Source: an uncultured Muribaculum sp. (GTDB lineage Bacteria > Bacteroidota > Bacteroidia > Bacteroidales > Muribaculaceae). From it: a stretch of 19,684 nt of DNA. The stretch is taken from assembly GCA_910589555.1 (NCBI GenBank), contig CAJUTE010000048.1, positions 1 through 19,684 of the forward strand, read 5' to 3'. Positions 7,944 to 14,676 of the stretch are shown one piece after another. The translations under genes were made by a program, and so were the position numbers. Every line of letters starts with the position of its first letter. The stretch's first letter is position 1. The notes below the pieces were generated by a model. The model was given only the letters and a program-made list of their open reading frames with translations, was not told the DNA's origin and searched no databases.

Positions 7944-10151
7944 TTATTTATGCACCACACGGTCGTTGAGCTCGGCGAGCTTGGCATTGTTCCAGCGGTC
8001 GGTGGTTCCCACCAGATAACCGGTGATGCGCTGCAGCTTGTCGATGGCGCGGCTGCCACACTTCGGGCATATTTCCAGATTCTCCTGAGCATCCTCATGA
8101 CCGCAATCCATGCAACGGTTGCGATTGTGGTTGACCGAGCCGTAACCGATGTTATACTTGTGAATCATGTCTACGATGTCGCTGATAGCGTCAGGATTGT
8201 GGGTAGCGTCACCGTCAATCTCCACATAGAATATGTGGCCTCCGCCTGTAAGCTCATGGTAAGGAGCCTCGATCTTAGCCTTGTGGCGCGGCGAACACTT
8301 ATAGTAGACCGGCACATGATTGGAGTTGGTGTAATAAATCTTGTCGGTCACACCGGGAATTTCGCCGAAAGTCTTACGGTCGGCTTTTGTGAACTTGCCT
8401 GAAAGTCCCTCAGCAGGTGTAGCGAGCACCGAGAAATTATGCTGATATTTTTCAGAATAGTCATTCACGCGGCTTCTCATGTGCTTCACGATACGCAATC
8501 CGAGCGCCTGCGATGCCTCATCCTCGCCGTGATGCTTGCCAGTGAGAGCCACAAGACACTCGGCAAGACCGATGAAACCGATGCCAAGGGTGCCCTGGTT
8601 TATCACCGACTCGATGGTGTCGCCGCTCTTCAGCTTCTCACTGCCCACCCACAAGCGCGACATGAGCAGCGGGAATTGCTTGGCAAGAGCCGTCTTTTGG
8701 AAATTGAAGCGGTCACATAGCTGGCGTGCGGTTATATCAAGCACATCATCAAGCTTTTCGAAGAAGCGGCGTATGCGCTCCTCCTTGTCGATGATGTTCA
8801 TGCACTCGATAGCGATGCGCACAATGTTGATAGTCGAGAAGCTGAGATTGCCTCGACCGATGGAGGTCTTTTCTCCAAAACGATTCTCAAACACGCGTGT
8901 GCGGCATCCCATTGTCGCTACCTCATAGCGGTAACGCTGCGGATCGTTGGCATCCCACTTCTCATGCTGGTTGAAAGTGGCGTCGAGGTTCACGAAATTG
9001 GGGAAGAAACGGCGTGCTGTCACCTTGCAAGCAAGCTTGTACAGGTCATAGTTGCGGTCTTCCGGCTTGTAGCTCACACCGCTCTTCGACTTCCATATCT
9101 GGATGGGGAATATCGCCGTAGCGCCGTTGCCCACACCCTCGTAGGTGGAATTGAGCAATTCTCGGATGATACAGCGCCCCTCAGCCGAGGTGTCGGTACC
9201 GTAATTGATTGAGCTGAACACCACCTGATTGCCGCCGCGAGAATGAATGGTGTTCATGTTGTGGATAAACGCCTCCATAGCTTGATGCACACGGTCGACA
9301 GTCTTGTTGATTGAGTGCTGGAGCACTCGCTCCTCACCTTTCAACCCGTCGAGCGGACGCTTGATGTAGTCATGGATTTCAGCGTTATATAAATGGGAAT
9401 AGTCGTTTCCGTCAAATGATTCCACCTGCTTCACCTCTTCAATGAACGAGCTGCGCACGTATGGAGCAAGATAGAAGTCAAACGCCGGGATAGCCTGACC
9501 GCCATGCATCTCGTTTTGAGCTGTCTCAAGGGAGATACACCCTATGATACTTGCAGTTTCGATGCGCTTTGCAGGACGCGATTCGCCATGTCCGGCAGTG
9601 AATCCGTGCTCAAGGATATTGTCAAGCGGATGCTGCACACAGGTTAGGCTCTTGGTGGGATAATAATCCTTGTCATGAATATGGAGGTAGCCGTTGCGCA
9701 CAGCGTCGCGCGCCTCAGCCGACAGGAGATAGTCATCGACAAACGGCTTGGTTGTCTCGCTGGCAAACTTCATCATCATTCCTGCCGGCGAGTCAGTGTT
9801 CATATTGGCGTTTTCACGAGTGATGTCGTTGTTCTTTGCCTCGATTATTTCAAGGAACATATCGCGGGTCTTAGCCTTACGGGCTATGTTTCGCTGGTCG
9901 CGATATGCAATGTAGCGTTTAGCCACCTCCTTGCGGGGGCTCTTCATCAATTCAACCTCCACGCGGTCCTGAATCTCCTCGACAGTCATGCGCTCGGCAC
10001 CCGACATTGAGATGCGGTCGGTGATTTTTAGGATTAATGACTCATCCTCGCCCATTTCGGTCTGGAGCATGGCTTTGCGGATAGCCGCCTTGATTTTCTC
10101 ATCGTTATAGCCTACGATACGGCCATCACGCTTTACTACAACTTGTATCAT
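7944..10151 (-). CDS. nrdD: Anaerobic ribonucleoside-triphosphate reductase NrdD (class III)
   Basis: NrdD reduces ribonucleoside triphosphates to dNTPs under anaerobic conditions using a glycyl radical. From the ATG at 10149-10151 the protein has 735 residues. It opens with an ATP-cone regulatory domain (about 1-90; VVVKRDGRIVGYNDEKIKAAI), followed by the catalytic barrel. The C-terminal zinc site has C680, C683, C695 and C698, and the radical glycine is G711 in RITGYLVG. A TTG at 10197-10199 keeps the frame open for 16 more codons, but a -7 promoter box overlaps it, so it should lie upstream of transcription and cannot be the start. nrdG follows after 14 bases. Confidence 0.96.
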   Translation of the reverse strand: MIQVVVKRDGRIVGYNDEKIKAAIRKAMLQTEMGEDESLILKITDRISMSGAERMTVEEIQDRVEVELMKSPRKEVAKRYIAYRDQRNIARKAKTRDMFLEIIEAKNNDITRENANMNTDSPAGMMMKFASETTKPFVDDYLLSAEARDAVRNGYLHIHDKDYYPTKSLTCVQHPLDNILEHGFTAGHGESRPAKRIETASIIGCISLETAQNEMHGGQAIPAFDFYLAPYVRSSFIEEVKQVESFDGNDYSHLYNAEIHDYIKRPLDGLKGEERVLQHSINKTVDRVHQAMEAFIHNMNTIHSRGGNQVVFSSINYGTDTSAEGRCIIRELLNSTYEGVGNGATAIFPIQIWKSKSGVSYKPEDRNYDLYKLACKVTARRFFPNFVNLDATFNQHEKWDANDPQRYRYEVATMGCRTRVFENRFGEKTSIGRGNLSFSTINIVRIAIECMNIIDKEERIRRFFEKLDDVLDITARQLCDRFNFQKTALAKQFPLLMSRLWVGSEKLKSGDTIESVINQGTLGIGFIGLAECLVALTGKHHGEDEASQALGLRIVKHMRSRVNDYSEKYQHNFSVLATPAEGLSGKFTKADRKTFGEIPGVTDKIYYTNSNHVPVYYKCSPRHKAKIEAPYHELTGGGHIFYVEIDGDATHNPDAISDIVDMIHKYNIGYGSVNHNRNRCMDCGHEDAQENLEICPKCGSRAIDKLQRITGYLVGTTDRWNNAKLAELNDRVVHK

Positions 10152-10196
10152 CGGTGTCTTTTTGTTATCGTATTTTTTAGGTTTGATTTCCGGGTA

Positions 10197-10228
10197 CAAA
10201 GCTAATTAACCTTACCTTAATTTGCAAC
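10197..10228 (-). promoter_or_regulatory. nrdDG promoter (Bacteroidetes type)
   Basis: On the - strand GTTG (10225-10228; TTG at 10225-10227) is followed after 20 bases by TAGCTTTG (10197-10204), a full TAnnTTTG match. Transcription would begin near 10190, giving a leader of about 40 bases before the ATG at 10151. This sets the nrdD start. Confidence 0.7.
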
Positions 10229-10230
10229 TT

Positions 10231-10264
10231 TTATCATCAACAAGTTATCAACAATTTATCATTT
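10231..10264. promoter_or_regulatory. Cluster of three TTATCA motifs upstream of the nrdDG promoter
   Basis: TTATCATCA (10231-10239), TTATCAACA (10245-10253) and TTATCATTT (10256-10264) lie just upstream of the -33 element. The middle one differs from the DnaA-box consensus TTATCCACA at one base. The region could bind DnaA or another regulator of anaerobic dNTP synthesis; the role is inferred from position only. The rest of 10265-10364 is A/T-rich with no gene that I can see. Confidence 0.3.
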
Positions 10265-10364
10265 CGGAAAACTTTTAAGCATAGTTAAATTTTCAAACAC
10301 TTGAAAGCCAACAATTTAAAAATTATTTTGGAAAACTTCACAATTGAGTCGACATAAAAGTTGC

Positions 10365-10454
10365 TCCAATTAGAGTAATTAGTCCAATAAGACTAATTGG
10401 GCTAATTAGACCAATTGGAGCAATTGACGCAATTGACGCAATCAGGCTCATTGG
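10365..10454. repeat. Ten-unit array of a degenerate 9-bp near-palindromic repeat
   Basis: The 90 bp divide exactly into ten 9-base units with consensus N-YYAATTRR, for example ACTAATTGG, GCTAATTAG, ACCAATTGG and CGCAATTGA. Several cores are perfect palindromes: CTAATTAG (10402-10409) and CCAATTGG (10411-10418). Units 7 and 8 share the core GCAATTGA. The array ends two bases before the stop codon of the four-helix-bundle gene. A possible decayed unit lies at 10339-10347. There are no spacers, so this is not CRISPR. Confidence 0.9.
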
Positions 10455-10456
10455 AT

Positions 10457-11014
10457 TCATCTATTCTTATCTCGATAAGCGAGACGTGCACGAGTCATCG
10501 ACTCCCTTATTCCTCCATTAGCCACAAAATTTTTTTGCAACCGGTCAAGCAGCCGCCTTAAAAACACATCCTCCTGATAAATCAGCGTGATCGCTATGTT
10601 AGCTATCGCTTCATCGCCACGAGCCTCCATCCGCTCCATATAAAAAGCAGAATCATTATGTTCTGAACACACCTTTCGTGCAATTATTGCCTTTTCTGAA
10701 GTTTTATTCCACAATTCAAGACCCCTTACACGCAAGTAGTCCTCATAATCCGCTAAAAGCTCCTGAAAACTTGCCCGCGCCACATTAATGAGCTTTATTT
10801 CCGTTTCACTCGACGTAGCTGAAGCCGCCGATCCTTCTGCAATATTTTGTTTACCTGACCGTGCAGCCTGAACCATCTGATCAACCGTTCTGTCACCCTT
10901 ACTCAGAAAACGATGGGCAAAGTGATAGGTGATATCATAAATGCACTCAGCTTTCTTATACGCGATAAGACTACGATAATTGCCTCGCTTGGGCAAAAAA
11001 CGGTTATCATTCAT
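10457..11014 (-). CDS. Four-helix-bundle protein (23S rRNA intervening-sequence family, with C-terminal suffix domain)
   Basis: This 185-residue protein matches the small four-helix-bundle family first seen in 23S rRNA intervening sequences and related to the Avd accessory proteins of diversity-generating retroelements. Seen here: SLIAYKKAECIYDITYHFAH (15-34), the signature ARSGKQNIAEGSAA (51-64), and a long helix VARASFQELLADYEDYLR (78-95). The extra helical part from about 105 resembles the 'suffix' domain found on Bacteroidetes members. The family's biochemical role is unknown; nucleic-acid binding has been suggested because of surface charge. The gene looks more AT-rich than its neighbours. 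It stands alone, without rRNA or reverse transcriptase nearby, and is bracketed by 9-bp repeat arrays. No clear promoter is visible. Confidence 0.85.
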   Translation of the reverse strand: MNDNRFLPKRGNYRSLIAYKKAECIYDITYHFAHRFLSKGDRTVDQMVQAARSGKQNIAEGSAASATSSETEIKLINVARASFQELLADYEDYLRVRGLELWNKTSEKAIIARKVCSEHNDSAFYMERMEARGDEAIANIAITLIYQEDVFLRRLLDRLQKNFVANGGIRESMTRARLAYRDKNR

Positions 11015-11063
11015 AGGATTGAATTTAAATTGTATAAAATAATATGTTCACTAAACTTATTCG

Positions 11064-11090
11064 GCTCATTAGACCAATTGGACTAATTGG
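11064..11090. repeat. Three-unit array of the same 9-bp repeat, upstream of the four-helix-bundle gene
   Basis: GCTCATTAG, ACCAATTGG and ACTAATTGG follow each other in the same orientation and consensus as the array at 10365-10454. Flanking 9-mers ACTTATTCG (11055-11063) and GCTTTATCG (11091-11099) look like decayed units. It lies between the start of the four-helix-bundle gene and the stop of the NUDIX gene, so the two arrays bracket the four-helix-bundle gene. Confidence 0.8.
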
Positions 11091-11102
11091 GCTTTATCGC
11101 GG

Positions 11103-11651
11103 TTACTTGCTTTGGCAGAAGTATTTCCAGAGCGGGGCAGCCATGAGGGCTTGCTTCATGCCGTCGTTCACGAGCAATGCGTAGAGCTCGTCGCGGCTCA
11201 TGAGCCTGACTCTTATATCTTCGGTGCGGTCAAGATGCTGGGTGCCGGTGAGCTTCACTCCGCGGGCTATATAGCAGTAGGTGAGGTTGGTGGTAGTGCT
11301 CGGATTTGCCGACAACACTGAGGTCAATTCCCATTCTCCGCCGGTATACCCGGTCTCCTCGGCAAGCTCGCGTTGGGCGCCATCCATGGGATCCTCTCCC
11401 TCCTCAACCACTCCGGCACACAATTCTATACCCACTTCATCGAGCCCGTGACGATATTGCTCGACCATCACAAACTTGCCCTCCTCAGTGATGGCTATCA
11501 CATTTATCCACGTGGGGTATTCAAGTATGTAGAACTCATCATTGACCTCACCCGAGGGTAGCTCCACCACATCGCGTCGCGCCGTGAGCCACGGACGCTT
11601 AATCAAATATTCGCTTGACAGCGTTTTCCATTTCTTTATTTCGCCAGCCAT
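11103..11651 (-). CDS. NUDIX hydrolase (ADP-ribose pyrophosphatase-like)
   Basis: The 182-residue product from the ATG at 11649-11651 carries a complete Nudix box GX5EX7REUXEEXGU at residues 80-102 (G80, E86, R94, E95, E98, E99, G101), which binds the catalytic metals. Upstream strands (DEFYILEYPTWINVIAITEEGKFVMVEQYRHGL) and the following TSVLSANPSTTTNLTY resemble ADP-ribose/nucleotide-sugar pyrophosphatases, which cleave X-linked nucleoside diphosphates; the true substrate is unknown. A TTG at 11667-11669 would add six residues that are encoded by the tandem heptamer array, so I prefer the ATG. It lies 42 bases downstream of the GldD-like lipoprotein gene on the same strand, probably one transcript. 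Confidence 0.93.
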   Translation of the reverse strand: MAGEIKKWKTLSSEYLIKRPWLTARRDVVELPSGEVNDEFYILEYPTWINVIAITEEGKFVMVEQYRHGLDEVGIELCAGVVEEGEDPMDGAQRELAEETGYTGGEWELTSVLSANPSTTTNLTYCYIARGVKLTGTQHLDRTEDIRVRLMSRDELYALLVNDGMKQALMAAPLWKYFCQSK

Positions 11652-11652
11652 A

Positions 11653-11715
11653 CAATTCTCAATTTCCAACTCTCAATTCTCAATTCTCGACTCTCAATTC
11701 TCAATTCTCAATTCC
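11653..11715. repeat. Nine-unit heptanucleotide tandem array (CAATTCT)
   Basis: The 63 bp divide into nine 7-base units: five exact CAATTCT plus CAATTTC, CAACTCT, CGACTCT and CAATTCC. On the coding (-) strand the unit is AGAATTG. The array fills the gap between the lipoprotein and NUDIX genes and extends 22 bases into the lipoprotein gene, where it encodes the last residues and the stop. It ends one base from the NUDIX start codon. Confidence 0.92.
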
Positions 11716-12233
11716 AAATTACGCACCATGTGCTCCATATCGGCAGTTATAGCCTTCACGGCAGGCTTTATGACACCGGCAGTATCAGTCTGCGGCACGG
11801 TGAATTCAAGCTTACCGTGCAGCATCATAGTGGCGCTGTCAGTCACAATCATCTGCAAGGGTGTCTTATCAGGAAGCGATGTAAAAATCCAGCCTCTCAC
11901 TCCGGGACCGCTGACGGTGTCCTGCTGATAATAGGAATAAAATACACGGTCGCCCATGCGGTTCAGTTGACCCACATAAGCCTTCATCAATCGGGCGCTA
12001 TCGGCGGAATGCACCATGCCATACTTGACAACGGCATTATACTGCGGATATTCCACGCGAAACATCACCACGTTAGGATAATTATGCACCAAATAAGAAT
12101 TGGTTTCAACATTGGTTTCTATATTGAAAGGCACGCTATCCATCGGAGCATATTCAGCAACATATTCGCTCTTTCCGGAGCACGATGCGAGCACAAACGC
12201 TCCGGCAACAGCTCCCAATAAAAATCTATTCAT
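11694..12233 (-). CDS. Lipoprotein resembling gliding-motility protein GldD
   Basis: The 179-residue product starts with a lipoprotein signal peptide ending LASC (C18). The middle (YPNVVMFRVEYPQYNAVVKY) and especially the C-terminal half (LQMIVTDSATMMLHGKLEF, then VIKPAVKAITADMEHMVRNL) recall GldD, a lipoprotein of the Bacteroidetes gliding and type IX secretion gene set. GldD homologues also occur in non-gliding species, so this does not show motility or a type IX system. The final residues LELRIEN and the stop are encoded within the heptamer array, so unit gain or loss would change the C-terminus. The gene is followed by the NUDIX gene on the same strand. GldD family membership is by recognition of the pattern and remains moderate. 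Confidence 0.6.
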   Translation of the reverse strand: MNRFLLGAVAGAFVLASCSGKSEYVAEYAPMDSVPFNIETNVETNSYLVHNYPNVVMFRVEYPQYNAVVKYGMVHSADSARLMKAYVGQLNRMGDRVFYSYYQQDTVSGPGVRGWIFTSLPDKTPLQMIVTDSATMMLHGKLEFTVPQTDTAGVIKPAVKAITADMEHMVRNLELRIEN

Positions 12234-12327
12234 AGCAGTTAAGTTTTCAGATAGCTAAATTACAAAATAATACCCACCCCACAAAACTTCATCCACAACA
12301 ATCATCATTAGTCCAATAGCACATAAA

Positions 12328-12355
12328 AAAGGCGCCCCGTGGTGGGAGCGCCTTT
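12328..12355 (-). terminator. Intrinsic terminator of the susCD operon
   Basis: AAAGGCGC (12328-12335) pairs with GCGCCTTT (12348-12355); after a bulged A the stem continues with CCC-GGG around a five-base loop. On the - strand the hairpin is followed by six T (12325-12330), the expected form for ending the transcript of the lipoprotein gene at 12375. On the + strand the T-run is shorter (TTTCTATTT). Confidence 0.85.
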
Positions 12356-12374
12356 CTATTTAATAGCGAGGGGA

Positions 12375-14651
12375 TTATTCCTCGGATTTGAGCATCCAGA
12401 ATGACTTCATGTCGGAAGCGTCACGCCAGCGGGTGTCGCCGATGCCGAGCTTGTAGATCTCGTGGTTGGTCACCTTCTCAGTGTGGTTGTAGAAGAGACC
12501 GTCGAGAGATTCACGCTGGTGCATCTTAGGATCCGGATCATGATGCGGAGGATTGGGGGCACGCATCAACTCGGTGGGGAGCAACGGAGTAGAACCGCAA
12601 AGCACCTTCAGCTGAGAACCGGAAGTAACGCCGGGGATGAAACCGTTTTCTACAGTATAGCGTCCGAATGAGTTCTTGGTGTCAGAGAACTTGGCTGTGG
12701 TCGGGGTTCCGTCATCCTTCTGGTTGGCAGCATCCCAAGTACAACCGTAGTTGCCGTTGACATCGATAGTGATTTCCGACAGAGGATCAGAGTTGATGGT
12801 ACGCACGTCGACCAATGCAAGGTGCATCGCACGGTTATCATCAGCATCCTTAGCCTGGATGAACAGGTTGTTGTGGATGTGGAACTCTGTAGCGCCGGGC
12901 ACGTAGCGAAGCTTGATGAGGTTGTTGCTGTTCTTACGGGTGTTGAAATTGAGGAAAGTATTGTTCTCAATAGTGAAACACCATTGAACAGAGCTCGGCC
13001 AGTTATTAGCCTTGTCCTTATCATGCACAAGAGCGCCCTTAGGTGAGTCAACAAATGTGTTGCCACGGAAAATCACGTTACGGAACGGATTTGAGCGCAC
13101 GTTGGCAGCCTCATTACCATGGATCCAGTTGTAACCGCCACCACCGTTGTCATAGAATCCGCAGTTCCACATCACACAGTTCTCGATAAGAATCTTGTCG
13201 ATGGTCTTACGGGTAGAACCCTGCACACGGGTAAATCCACGGGAAATATCCTGGAATGAGCAGTTCTTCAACTGGAGGCTGTTCATTGTCAATGGAACAG
13301 AGTTGGCATTACAGTTACCGAAATAGTTACCAGAACCGGTTTTGTTAGAAGCGACATCAAAACGCTTAGCCAACGGGCTGCGGAAATCGATGTTCTCAAA
13401 CACGATGTCGCCCATCATGATAGGAGCAGAGCTTTCACCTGCTGAAGCCACCTTACCGAAGTTCCAGTTGCAAGTCTGCACATCAGTATTAGCGGAATTC
13501 ATGTGGATACCACCAAGGAACACTGTTGCGCGAAGACCTTTTTTAACATCCTCAGGACGTGTACGCAACACGAAACCTTTCTGAACATCGGTGTTAGTCT
13601 CGATATAGTAGTTCTTACCGCCCTCAAGCTCAAAGATTGTTCCTTCAGCCAGTTCAGAGCTCTTATTGAAGTTGGTGATAATGGTATCGATGCGGGCGCA
13701 CTTGTATTCGTGAGCGGCAGGGATAGTGTCATTATCATAGATGCATTCAATGAAAATAGGATCGCCTACATCACCTGTTGTACGCGGAGCAACCATGTTA
13801 TATCCGCGGTCTACGGCATGAGGCACATTTTCATTGATGATGTCAACCACATAAGAAGAGTTCTTTGACAGACCGGTAATGTCAACATAACCATTGGCAA
13901 GATCGGTAGGAGTCAAGCGATACCACTTCCACTGCTCGTCAATCTGAGCATCAGGGTTGGTGGAAGAAGGGGTCACTGAAAGAATCTGCGCTACGAAGTT
14001 ACCGTTTTCATCGCGTTCAAACTGCTCAAATGTCTCGCTTGATCCGGAGGGGAATCCGAAATCGAAGTTCACACGGAAAGAGTTGTCAGTACGGTCAGAA
14101 ATCTGAAGCACTTCAGGCACCTCATAACGAGGATTGGTAGGTATGCCGAGATAATCGGTGTTGTGACGCTGGTCGCCATGACCATACCACTTAGAGTGAT
14201 ACTTTGAGGTCAAGTCAAACGATCCGTCGGGATTCTGTCCTTTTACCGACAGCGTGCGGATAGCAAACTTATAGTTGTAGTCATACTGGAGATAGTCAAG
14301 AGTGAGGTTTAGCACTTCAGGACCAACGATTGTGTCAAGAAGCACGTGCTCGGGCTCTTCCCATCTTTCAGCCCAGCAGGTAGCGTCGCCCATCTGAATC
14401 TGATAAGCGGCAGCTCCTGTAACTCCATACCATGCAAGGTAGATGGAGTTAAATGTATTGTTAGGACCGGCTACGGTTTGACAACCGTATATATCGTCAT
14501 CACCACGGTTCGTATTGCTATTAACACGGAACATGGTCATAAATTCGCGGTCAATGCTTGAGTCATCGAAACCTTTCGGATCTTTATCCTCACATGAGCA
14601 TAAAGATGCCGAGGTCAAGGCAACCAAACCATATAAAAATTTCTTATTCAT
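12375..14651 (-). CDS. Surface lipoprotein with beta-helix domain, DUF4957/DUF5123-like (SusE/F position)
   Basis: The 758-residue protein has a lipoprotein signal peptide (lipobox LCSC, C20) followed by acidic EDKD, consistent with surface export in Bacteroidetes. Residues about 60-290 look like fibronectin/Ig-type beta domains (YLAWYGVTGAAAYQIQMG; YVDITGLSKNSSYVVDI). The C-terminal half has repeating right-handed beta-helix strands: DIVFENIDFRSP, SLQLKNCSFQDIS, ILIENCVMWNCG, NVIFRGNTFVDSP, FTIENNTFLNF and FHIHNNLFIQA. This layout resembles DUF4957/DUF5123 proteins often found third in SusCD operons linked to pectic glycans. Such proteins probably bind glycan; a lyase role is possible since pectate lyases share the fold, but I cannot identify catalytic residues. 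It starts 25 bases after susD and ends before a strong terminator. Confidence 0.75.
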   Translation of the reverse strand: MNKKFLYGLVALTSASLCSCEDKDPKGFDDSSIDREFMTMFRVNSNTNRGDDDIYGCQTVAGPNNTFNSIYLAWYGVTGAAAYQIQMGDATCWAERWEEPEHVLLDTIVGPEVLNLTLDYLQYDYNYKFAIRTLSVKGQNPDGSFDLTSKYHSKWYGHGDQRHNTDYLGIPTNPRYEVPEVLQISDRTDNSFRVNFDFGFPSGSSETFEQFERDENGNFVAQILSVTPSSTNPDAQIDEQWKWYRLTPTDLANGYVDITGLSKNSSYVVDIINENVPHAVDRGYNMVAPRTTGDVGDPIFIECIYDNDTIPAAHEYKCARIDTIITNFNKSSELAEGTIFELEGGKNYYIETNTDVQKGFVLRTRPEDVKKGLRATVFLGGIHMNSANTDVQTCNWNFGKVASAGESSAPIMMGDIVFENIDFRSPLAKRFDVASNKTGSGNYFGNCNANSVPLTMNSLQLKNCSFQDISRGFTRVQGSTRKTIDKILIENCVMWNCGFYDNGGGGYNWIHGNEAANVRSNPFRNVIFRGNTFVDSPKGALVHDKDKANNWPSSVQWCFTIENNTFLNFNTRKNSNNLIKLRYVPGATEFHIHNNLFIQAKDADDNRAMHLALVDVRTINSDPLSEITIDVNGNYGCTWDAANQKDDGTPTTAKFSDTKNSFGRYTVENGFIPGVTSGSQLKVLCGSTPLLPTELMRAPNPPHHDPDPKMHQRESLDGLFYNHTEKVTNHEIYKLGIGDTRWRDASDMKSFWMLKSEE

Positions 14652-14676
14652 GATTGTCTATTATCGAGTTGTTAAA

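Noticed and set aside
10365..10454. Possible CRISPR array
   Set aside because: Units are only 9 bases, directly adjacent without spacers, and no cas genes are nearby.
10457..11014. Diversity-generating retroelement (the protein resembles Avd)
   Set aside because: There is no reverse transcriptase and no template/variable repeat pair in the window.
10457..11014. 23S rRNA intervening sequence
   Set aside because: No rRNA sequence surrounds the gene; the flanks are the nrdDG upstream region and a NUDIX gene.
11667..11669. TTG start for the NUDIX gene, six codons upstream
   Set aside because: The added residues would be encoded by the heptamer array, and the ATG at 11649-11651 is a better start codon.
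12306..12319. ATTAGTCCAATAG resembling the 9-bp repeat units
   Set aside because: It holds at most one and a half degenerate units out of strict phase, so it may be chance or a decayed remnant.
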